A model generated the notes under the pieces. That model had not been told where the DNA came from, did no database searches, and saw only the letters and a list, made by a program, of their open reading frames with translations. 64,000 nt of DNA from RHKX01 sp963820055 (lineage in GTDB: Bacteria; Actinomycetota; Thermoleophilia; Solirubrobacterales; 70-9). Position 1 is the stretch's first letter; every line of letters starts with the position of its first letter. Location: NCBI GenBank assembly GCA_963820055.1, contig CAWFYJ010000004.1, positions 496,001 through 560,000 on the forward strand, read 5' to 3'. Shown here one piece after another: positions 17,200 through 25,060 of this stretch. The translations under genes were made by a program, and so were the position numbers.

Positions 17200-18078
17200 T
17201 TATGAAGGTTGGGGAGGGCCCGCACCGGGCGCCATCTCGACTCGACGGTCCTGACCGAACAGCGGCAGCGGGTTCCCGTCGCACATCTCGACCAGTCGCG
17301 AGACGGTCCGGGCGCCGACCTGCTCGGTCAACTCCGGCTCCTCGAGGTTCGTCGTGAAGACGATCGAACGCTCGTCGTTGTAGCGGCGGTCGACGATCGC
17401 GTAGAGCTGCTCGAGCACCCAGTCGGTGCTGCGCTCGGCGCCGAGGTCGTCGAGGTGCAGGAGGTCGACGTTGACCAGCCGGTCGAAGAAAGCGAGGTAG
17501 CCGTCCTCCCCGGTCTCGGCATCGAACGTCTGCCGGATCCGCGCCAGCAGCGCCGGCGTCGAGTAGATCGCGACGCTGCGCCCGGCGTCGATCGCGGCCT
17601 TCGACGCCAGCATCGCCAGCGTCGTCTTCCCGGTGCCCGGCCCACCCATCAGCCAGAGGCCGTGGCCTGCGTCGAGCTGCTCGCCGATCGTCTCGCAGTA
17701 GCGGCGCACCGCGCCCACCGTCGCGCTCAGCCCCGGCTGGCGCGCCATGTCGGAGACCGGAGGGCGGTCGAAGGAGACACCCCGGTAGCGCTTCGGCAGC
17801 GAGCCCTTCAGCCCGGACGAGCGCGCCCGCTCGATCCGCCGCCGCCGGCAGTCGCACGGCGTTGCGTCGCCCTCGTCGTCGATCAGCCAGCCGGACCCGT
17901 CGCAGACGCCGAGCGGGCAGCTCGCCCGCGCCGTGACGTCCCCACCGGGGTCGGGCACCGCGACCGGACCGGACCCGCCGGGCAGAACCGACGCGAGCGG
18001 ATCGCCGGCGGCCGGCTGCTCGGGAAGTGCCGCCCTCAGGCCCCCGAGCGGTCCGCGCTTCGGATCGTCGGGGCTCAC
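17200..18078 (-). CDS. DnaC/DnaI-like AAA+ ATPase, candidate replicative helicase loader
   Basis: A 292-residue AAA+ protein of the DnaC/DnaI/IstB type. Walker A is GGPGTGKTT (Lys151); Walker B is LLHLDDLGAE near 209; the sensor-like stretch IVFTTNLEEPEL is near 248. The N-terminal third carries a cysteine cluster (CPLGVC near 53 and CDC near 74) that may bind zinc, as in DnaI. Its GTG start overlaps the dnaB stop (18075-18078), which points to a role in loading DnaB. Actinobacteria such as mycobacteria are known to use DciA instead, so this linkage is notable. An IstB-type transposon helper is unlikely: no transposase is near. Confidence 0.82.
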   Translation of the reverse strand: MSPDDPKRGPLGGLRAALPEQPAAGDPLASVLPGGSGPVAVPDPGGDVTARASCPLGVCDGSGWLIDDEGDATPCDCRRRRIERARSSGLKGSLPKRYRGVSFDRPPVSDMARQPGLSATVGAVRRYCETIGEQLDAGHGLWLMGGPGTGKTTLAMLASKAAIDAGRSVAIYSTPALLARIRQTFDAETGEDGYLAFFDRLVNVDLLHLDDLGAERSTDWVLEQLYAIVDRRYNDERSIVFTTNLEEPELTEQVGARTVSRLVEMCDGNPLPLFGQDRRVEMAPGAGPPQPS

Positions 18079-20786
18079 GCGGCCTCACCGGGCTCGACGT
18101 CGGGAGCTCCGGAGTAGGCGGCGGAGCTCGCGAGGTTCGCGAACTTCGGGAACTGGTCCTGGAAGGCGAGCGGAACGGTGCCGATCGGCCCGTTCCTGTG
18201 CTTGGCGATGATCAGGTCGGCCTCGCCGGGACGCTCGCTCTCGTGGTTGTAGTACTCGTCTCGATAGATGAAGGAGACGATGTCGGCGTCCTGCTCGATC
18301 GAGTTGTGAACGACGATGTTCTCAGCGACGAAGTTGTGGAATCCGTCGACGGTGAGATCGAAGACCTCCTCGACGCCGTCCGGCTCGATCGCCACTACCG
18401 GATCCCAGTAGACGTCGCTTTCGGCCAGGCGAGCGAGCTCATGCGAGCCGACGGCTTCAGCGACGCGACCTGCCCTCTCGCGACTCAGGTTCGAGCGGTA
18501 GAGCGTCGACCCGCAGTAGGAGCTGCCGATCCGGGCCTGCATCTCCCGCGAGCTGATTCCGGCCGCCACCATGGCCGGCTTGACGGCAGTCGCCCATACG
18601 TCCTTCGGGATGACATCGCGGTTCGTGTTTGCCGCGACGCCGGCTCCCAGGTGGGCGAGGATCGCCTTGGCGGCGTCACGCTTCGCAAGCCCCGTGGAGC
18701 CGACGAACTGGAGGAACAGGATCGTTTCCTCTGCGCCGCTCACGTCGACATGCCACTGGCCGCGTCCCTTCTCGGAGGCCCTCCGCACGCTGGCATTGAT
18801 GCCCAGCCTGAGCAGGAGGGACTGGACGTCGGCGGCAAGGCGAGCGCTGCTGCTCGCGTAGTAGATCCGACGCTGTCCGGTGCCCGAAACCCAGATGCAT
18901 CCGTCGGTCGACCAGAGGTGGCGCAGGAACCGGGCGATATAGCCCCGCGGCTGCTCGAAGACGGCGTCGGGAACGCGCTTCTCCCAACTCCGGAGACCGA
19001 AGGCGCCGAGGTCGTCGAGCCATTCGGCGACGGGATTGCGGATTCCGCGGCCAAGCCTGACGCCGGCGGCGAGGTAGACCTGCCACCACGATCGCTCTCG
19101 GACTATCCGGGGCCGGACCCGGTCGCCGAAGACCGACTCGGCGAGCCCGGCGACCTTCAGCGCCAGATCCTGATCCCTCGTCGTGTACTGGATGGCGTGG
19201 CGCGGCAAGGTGCAGCCATCGCCGATCAGGTGGCCGAGCAAAGCGAGCTCGTCGCCGGACATCGAAGCCGGGGCGCGATCCGCGGGCAGTTCGCGCGGCA
19301 ATGCGAGGCGGTCGCCGACCTCGAGCTCGTCGAGGCGCTGCCACCCGTCGATGGTCCGAAACTTGTGGTTGCCGGTGGCGCGGATGGTCCGGCCGAGCTT
19401 GGTGCGCAGCCGATAGACGGGCTTGGTGCCGGTCGAGAATGCATTCGTGACCCGTCCCGGTACGAGCTTCATCCGGTCCTCGTCGAGCGCGAGGACTCGC
19501 GTCCCCGTCGCATCCGGCAATTCGGCGAGATCCCGCATCGTCGTCCAACCGCCGGTGTCCGGCAGAAAGACACGGCTGTTGCCCGCGAGACATCCCGATT
19601 CACGAAGGTCGCTGAGGATCGGCACCTTGTCGGGGCGCTGCTCGGGAGCACGCGACAGCTGCGAGATGCCGATCACGGGGACCTCGAGCTCGCGGGCGAG
19701 GATCTTCAGGCCACGGCTCATCTGGCCGACCTGCTCGACGCGGTTGGCGCGCGGGTCGTCGCTGCGCATCAGCTGGATGTAGTCGACGATCACCAGCCCG
19801 AGGCCGCCCTGCTGGGAGTGCAGGCGCCGGCACTTGGCGCGGAGGTCGAGCATGCTCAGGTCCGAGGAGTCGTCGATGAAGAGCGGGGTCTCGGCGAGCT
19901 CGTTACAGGCCTTCAGGACCTTGTTCCAGTCCTTGTGGACGTTGCCCTTGCGCAGCCGGTCGGAGGGGACGCGGGCCCGCGAGGCGATGAAGCGGTGGGC
20001 GAGCTCCGTCTCCGACATCTCGAGCGAGAAGAAGGCGACCGGGCGCTTCGTCTTCCAGGCGACGTTCTCGGCGATGTTGCAGACGAGGCTCGACTTTCCC
20101 ATCGCCGGGCGGGCGGCGAGGACGATCAGGTTGCCGGGCTGAAAGCCACCGGTGATCTCGTCGAGCTTCTTGAAGCCCGACGGAGTGCCGGTCATCTGGG
20201 CCTCGCCGCTGGCGAGCTTGTCGAGCTTGTTGAGCTCGACGTCGAGGATCTCCTCGAGCGAGCTGAAGTCGCCGGCCTGCTCGGCCCGGGCGACGTTGAA
20301 GAGCATCACCTCGGCCTGCTCGACGAGGTCCTGCGGTTCGCCCTCGCGACCCTGGACCGACTGCTGGATCCGCTGGGCGGCGCCGAGCAGCCGCCGCAGC
20401 ATCGAGTTCTGCTTGACGATCTGCGCGTAGTGGCCGGCGTTGCCGGGGACGGGCGTGGTGGCGGCGAGCGAGTTGATGACGTCCTGGCCGCCGACCTCCT
20501 CGAGTTTGCCCTGGCCGCGGAGCAATTCGGCGACGGTCAGCGCGTCGACCGGCTGCGAGCGCTCGTAGAGGTCGTGGATGGCGCTGTAGATGGTCGCGTG
20601 GCGGGCGCGGTAGAAGTCCTCGGCCTTGAGCCGGGCCTCGCCCATGACCGGGTCGATCGCCGCCTCGGAGACCATCATCGCGCCGAGCACCGACTGCTCC
20701 GCTTCGAGGTTGTGCGGCTGCAGCAGCGGGGCGACGCCCTCGTCGCCGCCGGGCATGTCCATGGCTCCGTATTCGCTCGCTTCCAT
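18075..20786 (-). CDS. dnaB: Replicative DNA helicase DnaB, intein-containing precursor
   Basis: A 903-residue precursor. The DnaB extein is 473 residues: N-terminal primase-binding domain (LQPHNLEAEQSVLGAMM), RecA-like domain with Walker A RPAMGKSS near 228, and the C-terminal SIEQDADIVSFIYRDEYYN. A 430-residue intein (residues 399-828) interrupts it between RESG and SIEQD, the insertion site also used by the Synechocystis DnaB intein. After splicing the helicase would be full length. It lies downstream of rplI and overlaps the DnaC-like gene. ATG 20786 is used; an internal ATG nine codons later is also possible. Confidence 0.96.
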   Translation of the reverse strand: MEASEYGAMDMPGGDEGVAPLLQPHNLEAEQSVLGAMMVSEAAIDPVMGEARLKAEDFYRARHATIYSAIHDLYERSQPVDALTVAELLRGQGKLEEVGGQDVINSLAATTPVPGNAGHYAQIVKQNSMLRRLLGAAQRIQQSVQGREGEPQDLVEQAEVMLFNVARAEQAGDFSSLEEILDVELNKLDKLASGEAQMTGTPSGFKKLDEITGGFQPGNLIVLAARPAMGKSSLVCNIAENVAWKTKRPVAFFSLEMSETELAHRFIASRARVPSDRLRKGNVHKDWNKVLKACNELAETPLFIDDSSDLSMLDLRAKCRRLHSQQGGLGLVIVDYIQLMRSDDPRANRVEQVGQMSRGLKILARELEVPVIGISQLSRAPEQRPDKVPILSDLRESGCLAGNSRVFLPDTGGWTTMRDLAELPDATGTRVLALDEDRMKLVPGRVTNAFSTGTKPVYRLRTKLGRTIRATGNHKFRTIDGWQRLDELEVGDRLALPRELPADRAPASMSGDELALLGHLIGDGCTLPRHAIQYTTRDQDLALKVAGLAESVFGDRVRPRIVRERSWWQVYLAAGVRLGRGIRNPVAEWLDDLGAFGLRSWEKRVPDAVFEQPRGYIARFLRHLWSTDGCIWVSGTGQRRIYYASSSARLAADVQSLLLRLGINASVRRASEKGRGQWHVDVSGAEETILFLQFVGSTGLAKRDAAKAILAHLGAGVAANTNRDVIPKDVWATAVKPAMVAAGISSREMQARIGSSYCGSTLYRSNLSRERAGRVAEAVGSHELARLAESDVYWDPVVAIEPDGVEEVFDLTVDGFHNFVAENIVVHNSIEQDADIVSFIYRDEYYNHESERPGEADLIIAKHRNGPIGTVPLAFQDQFPKFANLASSAAYSGAPDVEPGEAA
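18303..19592 (-). other. DnaB intein with LAGLIDADG homing endonuclease
   Basis: It begins with Cys1 (CLAGNSRVFL) and ends VVHN, followed by extein Ser+1, so all splice-junction residues are intact. Block B shows IRATGNHKF with Thr and His; block F is VFDLTVDGFHNF. The middle holds two dodecapeptide-like motifs, LLGHLIGDG and HLWSTDGC, with acidic Asp residues in the catalytic positions, so the endonuclease may still be active. The endonuclease part has more Arg/Trp and less strict third-base GC than the surrounding dnaB, fitting horizontal entry. Confidence 0.93.
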
Positions 20787-20871
20787 CAGCCCACCGAATC
20801 AAGCACACGCAGCGGCGCAACGTGAGCCCGGAAGGGCCTATTTACGGAAAAGAGGCGAAGCGGTGCGAAAG

Positions 20872-21324
20872 TCAGCGCTGTTCGGCGACGATCGTCTTGA
20901 CCGAGGCCGTGGCGCCGCCCGGCACCTCGATCTCGACCATGTACGTGCCGACCTCGCGGATGCCCTCGTCGAGGCGGATCCGCTTGCGGTCGATCTTGAC
21001 CCCGCGGGCCTCCTGGATCGCCTGGGCGATCTCCTTCGAGGTGACGGAGCCGAACAGGCGCCCGTCCTCACCCGCACGGTGGGTGATCGTCAACACGGTC
21101 TTGGAAAGCAGTGCGGCCGTCTCGCCGGCGCGCTCGAGCGCCTCGCGGGCGGACTTGTCGGCGGCCTCGCGGCGGCGCTGGGCCTCCTCGAGGGCGCCCT
21201 TGGTCGCCGGCTGCGCGAGCTTGCGCGGGACCAGGTAGTTGCGGAGGTAGCCGGGCGAGACCTCGATCGCGTCGCCGACCTCGCCGAGTCCCTCGACCTC
21301 CTTGAGAAGGATCGCCTGAGCCAT
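20872..21324 (-). CDS. rplI: 50S ribosomal protein L9
   Basis: A 150-residue L9. The N-terminal rRNA-binding domain shows the conserved VEGLGEVGDAIEVSPGY and YLVPRKLAQPAT; a long charged helix (about 42-75) links to the C-terminal domain ending in VGTYMVEIEVPGG. Normal length. ATG 21324 is three bases beyond the rpsR stop, with no separate ribosome binding site, so it is likely translated by coupling. It is followed by an 85-base gap before dnaB. Confidence 0.97.
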   Translation of the reverse strand: MAQAILLKEVEGLGEVGDAIEVSPGYLRNYLVPRKLAQPATKGALEEAQRRREAADKSAREALERAGETAALLSKTVLTITHRAGEDGRLFGSVTSKEIAQAIQEARGVKIDRKRIRLDEGIREVGTYMVEIEVPGGATASVKTIVAEQR

Positions 21325-21327
21325 GGC

Positions 21328-21588
21328 CTAGCGGTCGCCGACGTAAGGCAGCAGCGCCACCTCACGGGCCCGCTTCACGGCCAGCGCGAGCTGCTGCTGG
21401 TGGCGGCGGGACAGACCGGTGACGCGGCGGGAGCGGATCTTGCCGCGGTCGGAGATGAAACGGCGGATCAGTGTCAGATCCTTGTAGTCGATGTTCTCGA
21501 CGGGGATCCGCGTGTACTTGCGGGGGCGGTTGCGGTCGAGACCGCGCCGTCCACCGCCGCCACGGCGGGGCGGGGCTGCGGCGGCCAT
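21328..21588 (-). CDS. rpsR: 30S ribosomal protein S18
   Basis: An 86-residue S18 of actinobacterial type. It has a Gly/Arg-rich start (APPRRGGGGRRGLD), then YTRIPVENIDYKDLTLIRRF, and the conserved rRNA/S6-contacting RSRRVTGLSRRHQQQLALAV. No zinc-type CxxC is present, so this is the zinc-independent form or a paralog of it (inference). It sits 142 bases after ssb, across a spacer holding a strong hairpin, and directly before rplI. Confidence 0.96.
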   Translation of the reverse strand: MAAAAPPRRGGGGRRGLDRNRPRKYTRIPVENIDYKDLTLIRRFISDRGKIRSRRVTGLSRRHQQQLALAVKRAREVALLPYVGDR

Positions 21589-21684
21589 CAGCGCGCCATC
21601 CCGGTGTTGGTTGAAAGAAGCTTCATAAGCGGCGCTGGATCATAGGGACCGCGCCGCCCCGGCGCTTCCACCCGGGCGAGCGCC

Positions 21685-21713
21685 CGCGGTGCGGCCGGAG
21701 CATCCGCACCGCG
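21685..21713 (-). promoter_or_regulatory. 10-bp-stem hairpin between ssb and rpsR
   Basis: cgcggtgcgg at 21685-21694 pairs perfectly with ccgcaccgcg at 21704-21713 around a 9-base loop. No U-tract follows in the minus direction, so it may be an mRNA structure (S6:S18 autoregulation, processing or stability) and not an ordinary terminator. Confidence 0.5.
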
Positions 21714-21730
21714 CTTTCCCTGGGCGCTCC

Positions 21731-22228
21731 CTAGAACGGGATGTCGTCGTCGGCGCCGGAGCGGGCGCCGACGGGATCGCCGCCGCCCGCGAAGTCGGTC
21801 GTGTCGGGCGCCGGCAGGTCGCCGCCGGTCGCGAAGCCCTGGTTGCTCTGAGCCTGGCCACCGCCCTGACCGCCGCCGCCTTGGTTGTCGTTGCGACCGC
21901 CGAGGAACTGGACCGTCTGGGCGACGATCTCGACCTTCGAGCGCTTGCCGCCTCCATTCTTGTCCTCCCAGGAGCTCCAGCGCAGGCGACCGTCGACGGC
22001 GACCGGGCGGCCCTTCTCCAGGTACTGCGCGCAGTTCTCGCCCTGGGAACCGAAGACGACGACGTTGAAGTAGTTCGGCTCCTCGACCCACTGGTCGGTC
22101 GCGTTGTCCTTGCGGCGGTGGTTGACCGCCACGCCGAGCTCGCAGACCGCCATGCCACTCGGCAGCGACCGCAGGTCGGGGTCCCTCGTCAGGTTTCCGG
22201 TGATCGTCACCCGGTTGATGTTCGCCAC
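21731..22228 (-). CDS. ssb: Single-stranded DNA-binding protein
   Basis: A 165-residue SSB. The OB fold covers about 1-110 (INRVTITGNLTRDPDLR, then YFNVVVFGSQGENCAQYLEK), followed by a Gly/Gln-rich disordered tail and the acidic tip DDDIPF that binds partner proteins. It starts at GTG 22228, with AAGGAG seven bases upstream. It binds ssDNA at the replication fork with DnaB encoded nearby. The gene is separated from rpsF by 122 bases containing two hairpins, which may uncouple their expression. Confidence 0.96.
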   Translation of the reverse strand: MANINRVTITGNLTRDPDLRSLPSGMAVCELGVAVNHRRKDNATDQWVEEPNYFNVVVFGSQGENCAQYLEKGRPVAVDGRLRWSSWEDKNGGGKRSKVEIVAQTVQFLGGRNDNQGGGGQGGGQAQSNQGFATGGDLPAPDTTDFAGGGDPVGARSGADDDIPF

Positions 22229-22290
22229 TATCCGCTCCTTGTTTCGATTAAGACCTCTCCGAGTCTAGGCAACCCCACGGCGCTGCTCGA

Positions 22291-22308
22291 CGCCCTCCCG
22301 GGAGGGCG
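22291..22308. promoter_or_regulatory. Perfect 18-base palindrome between rpsF and ssb
   Basis: cgccctcccgggagggcg is fully self-complementary. As RNA it would make a tight stem with almost no loop, so a protein-binding DNA site is as likely as a hairpin. Confidence 0.45.
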
Positions 22309-22317
22309 CTTCGATGA

Positions 22318-22334
22318 CCCCGCTAACTGCGGGG
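22318..22334. terminator. Short GC hairpin between rpsF and ssb
   Basis: ccccgc (22318-22323) pairs with gcgggg (22329-22334) around taact. On the plus strand three T follow; on the minus strand, in which rpsF and ssb are read, there is no T-tract. Attenuation between the two genes is possible. Confidence 0.35.
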
Positions 22335-22350
22335 TTTCGGTGGGATCGAG

Positions 22351-22821
22351 CTACTCGGACTCGGCGCCGGCGGCTGCCGGAGCGGGCTCCGCGGAGCCGC
22401 GATCGCCCGACGAGTCGTCGTCGTAGCGGGGCCTGCGAGGACCTCGATCGCCGCCGCGGCCACGGCCGCGCTCGCGGTCGTCCTCGTCGCGGCGCATGAT
22501 CTGCTCGGTGTCCGGCGGCACCATGGTCGGTGCGTCGGGCTCGGTCTTGAAGATCCGGAAGCGCAGGACGCCGTCGGTGATCTTCAGCGAGTGAGCGAAG
22601 TCGTCGAGCAGGTCGTGGCCGCAGTTGAAGCGGAAGAACCGGTAGTCGCCCGACTCGCGCTTGTCGATCTCGTAGGCCATCTTCCGCATGCCCCAGTTGG
22701 CCTCGTGCAGGATCTCTCCAGCCGCTTCCATCTTGGACTTGACGTCGGCCGCGATCTTGTCGCGCTGCTCGTCCCCGGATTCCGGGTCGAGGATCAGGAT
22801 CATCTCGTAGGTCAGTGCCAT
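22351..22821 (-). CDS. rpsF: 30S ribosomal protein S6
   Basis: A 156-residue S6. The core (ALTYEMILILDPESGDEQRD through DGVLRFRIFKTE, about 2-103) is the ferredoxin-like S6 fold that pairs with S18. A ~50-residue tail rich in Arg/Gly then Glu/Ala/Pro is longer than in most S6 proteins. ATG 22821 is preceded by TATAGT 12 bases upstream, a credible promoter for the whole rpsF-ssb-rpsR-rplI-dnaB run. Upstream open frame (to 23517) is low-complexity and not part of the protein. Confidence 0.95.
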   Translation of the reverse strand: MALTYEMILILDPESGDEQRDKIAADVKSKMEAAGEILHEANWGMRKMAYEIDKRESGDYRFFRFNCGHDLLDDFAHSLKITDGVLRFRIFKTEPDAPTMVPPDTEQIMRRDEDDRERGRGRGGDRGPRRPRYDDDSSGDRGSAEPAPAAAGAESE

Positions 22822-22833
22822 AGGCGGCCGGGG

Positions 22834-22839
22834 ACTATA
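22834..22839 (-). promoter_or_regulatory. -10 box upstream of rpsF
   Basis: TATAGT on the minus strand, 12 nt before ATG 22821. A consensus -35 is not visible at 16-18 bases. Confidence 0.4.
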
Positions 22840-22888
22840 GCGGGACGCAGGCCGGGGGCGAAGGCCCTCTCCCGGGGATTCACGGGGC

Positions 22889-23429
22889 ATGGCCGGGATG
22901 AGCGTGAGCTGGCGGCACGCGGCGCGGGCACTCGCGACCGCCGCCGCCGCGATCCTGGCCCTGGCGCTGCTGCCGTCGCTGCTCCGCACCCCCGACCCGC
23001 CGCCGCTCGACCCCGGCGTCGGGCTGACCGGCGTCGCGTCGGCGACGCCATGGGCCGGGGCGATCGGGTCGCGGGCGCGATCCGAGAGGCGGCGGGAGAG
23101 CGAGTGAGGGGGGTGGGTCGGAGAGGCGGAAGCGAGCAGGACGGCGGGAGCGCGAGAGACACGATGGTCGCGGGCGGGAGCCGAACGATGGCGCGGACCG
23201 GAAGCGGCACACGCGAGGCGAGGGGGATGCCCACGGTGACGGGGATCGGGCCGACGGAGGTTCGAGTCCGGCGCCCGTGGCGGCGCCGAGCCCGTCGCCG
23301 CCGGCTGCTCCGGCTCCGAGTCCGGCGCCACCGCCTTCCCCCGCCCCCGTCGTCCCTGCGGCCCCCGTCGTTCCGGCGTCGCCGGCGCCGTCGGGACCGC
23401 CCCCGGGCGTCCGCCAGTTCGGGCCGTGA
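22889..23429 (+). pseudogene. Possible Pro/Ala-rich membrane-anchored protein, reading frame interrupted
   Basis: From ATG 22889 the first frame gives a single membrane helix (ARALATAAAAILALALLPSL) followed by a Pro-rich stretch and stops at 23107. In the next frame, from about 23028 to TGA 23427-23429, the sequence reads a hydrophilic Arg/Gly/Glu-rich region and then a long Ala-Pro-Ser tail ending GVRQFGP. Joining the two needs a one-base skip between 23028 and 23105. A strong inverted repeat (23452-23504) follows before the convergent otsA, as expected for a gene end. The composition is biased, so this could be chance; no homolog is recognised. Confidence 0.35.
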
Positions 23430-23451
23430 GCGCCCGATCTGCAACGGCAGG

Positions 23452-23504
23452 CCGACGTGGGTCGATCTGAGCTCCCCTGGGACGCCTCAATCGACCCACG
23501 TCGG
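23452..23504. terminator. 15-bp perfect inverted repeat at a convergent junction
   Basis: ccgacgtgggtcgat (23452-23466) and its exact complement (23490-23504) flank a 23-base loop, just past the otsA stop (23539, minus) and the putative plus-strand stop (23429). No T-run on either side; a bidirectional terminator or a small mobile-type palindrome. Confidence 0.5.
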
Positions 23505-23538
23505 CGAGAAGGGGCAACTCGGAGCCCGTCGCCGGGCC

Positions 23539-24996
23539 CTAGCTTCCGCGCTTCGCCTTGATGTCGGCGAGCTGGTCGTCGACCCAGTCGCCGGGGTCGC
23601 GGGAGTCGACGATGTCGCGGAGCTTGTCGGCCCGCTCGCGGCGCTCGATGTAGTCCATGCTCAGGGCGCGGTGGATGGCCTCCGCCTGCTCCTCGATGTC
23701 GAAGGGGTTGACGCTCAGCGCACAGTCGCCGAGCTCCTCGTGGGCGCCGGTGTTCTCGGAGAGCATGAGGACGCCGTCGCGGGTGTTGACGGCGGGCGCC
23801 TCTTTGGCGACGAGGTTCATGCCGTCGAAGAGGGAGTTGACCATGAGCAGGTCGAAGTGCTTGTAGCGGGCGACGGCCTCGTGGAAGTTCTCGTAGATGC
23901 GGAGGTCGATCGGCATCCAGTCGGTCGTCCCGTGGCGGTGGTTGACGACGGCGACCAGGGCCTCGATGCGCTCGAGGTACTCCTGGTATTCGGCGACGTC
24001 CTGCCGCGAGGGCTGGAGGTGGGCGATGAAGGTGACCCGCTCGTGGAACTCGGGGTGGTCGGCGAGGAACTGGTCGAAGGCGGTGAAGCCGCGGAGCACG
24101 TTCTTGGAGAGGTCGGCGCGATCGACGCGGATGATCAGGTGCTCGCGGCGGCGGGCGAGGAGCTCGCGCTCGTAGTCGGCGACCTCCTCGGTGGCGGCGA
24201 CGCGGCGGAGGCGCTCGGCGTCGATGCCGAGCGGATAGGCGCGGATCCAGATCTCGCGGTCGCCGTAGCGAACGACCTCGTTGCGGTAGTCGACCTCGCA
24301 GCCGACGAGCTCGCGGCAGCAATCGAGGAAGTTGTGAACGTAGGCGGCGGTGTGGAAGCCGATGATGTCGTTGCTGAGCAGGCCGTCGAAGATCTCGTCG
24401 CGCCACTCGCGCGGCAGGATCCTCCACGCGTCGGGATGCGGCCAGGGGATGTGGACGAAGTGGTGGAGGAACGCCTCGGGACGCTCGCGGCGGACGATCG
24501 CCGGGGCCGTGTAGAGGTGGTAGTCGTGGAACATCACGAGCGGGTTCTCCTGCCCCTCGAGCCGCGCCAGCACGGCACGGGCGATGTCGTCGTTGACGAC
24601 CTTGTAGCCGTACCGCCACGCCGCCTTCTCCTCGGCGCGGATGTCCGGCGCGTTCGAGAGGTCCCACAGGTAGTGCTGGGTGAACCAGAGCTGCGGGTTG
24701 GCGATGACGCTGTAGAAGAGGTCGTAGGCGGCCGGGTCAGAGGCGACGAGGTCGACCTCGTAGGAGCCGCCCTCGAGCTCGATCTCGGTCGGGCCGTCGG
24801 CCTCGCGGGCGACCTCGGCGTCCTCCTCGGTCATCGCCGAGGCGACCCAGAGGACCTTGCGGTGGGTTGCGAGGCCGGTCAGCGCGGTGACGAGCCCGCC
24901 GCCGCCGCGGCTGATGACCCGCTCGCCGTTCTCGTCGCGGTCGAACTGAGCCGGACCGCGGTTGGAGACGATGATCAGCGGCTGTCCGTCGGTCAT
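23539..24996 (-). CDS. otsA: Trehalose-6-phosphate synthase (GT20)
   Basis: A 485-residue GT20 enzyme making trehalose 6-phosphate from UDP- or GDP/ADP-glucose and glucose 6-phosphate. It begins PLIIVSNRGP with the donor loop SRGGGGLVTALTGL, and shows HDYHLYTAP near 157, FHTAAYVHNFLDCC near 215, and the late EAPAVNTRDGVLMLSENTGAH. No phosphatase domain is fused and no otsB is in the window. ATG 24996 has GGAG eight bases upstream. Trehalose is a common osmolyte in actinobacteria; the adjacent stress operon fits such a role. Confidence 0.92.
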   Translation of the reverse strand: MTDGQPLIIVSNRGPAQFDRDENGERVISRGGGGLVTALTGLATHRKVLWVASAMTEEDAEVAREADGPTEIELEGGSYEVDLVASDPAAYDLFYSVIANPQLWFTQHYLWDLSNAPDIRAEEKAAWRYGYKVVNDDIARAVLARLEGQENPLVMFHDYHLYTAPAIVRRERPEAFLHHFVHIPWPHPDAWRILPREWRDEIFDGLLSNDIIGFHTAAYVHNFLDCCRELVGCEVDYRNEVVRYGDREIWIRAYPLGIDAERLRRVAATEEVADYERELLARRREHLIIRVDRADLSKNVLRGFTAFDQFLADHPEFHERVTFIAHLQPSRQDVAEYQEYLERIEALVAVVNHRHGTTDWMPIDLRIYENFHEAVARYKHFDLLMVNSLFDGMNLVAKEAPAVNTRDGVLMLSENTGAHEELGDCALSVNPFDIEEQAEAIHRALSMDYIERRERADKLRDIVDSRDPGDWVDDQLADIKAKRGS

Positions 24997-25060
24997 TGGC
25001 TGCTCCTCGTCGGCACGTGTCTCAGGCTATCGCCGCAGGCGCCGGGGGGACGGACCCGCC

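Noticed and set aside
17200..18078. IstB transposon helper
   Set aside because: No transposase or terminal inverted repeats nearby and the gene is coupled to dnaB.
18027..20825. 932-residue plus-strand open frame
   Set aside because: Antisense shadow of dnaB including the intein; no recognisable domain.
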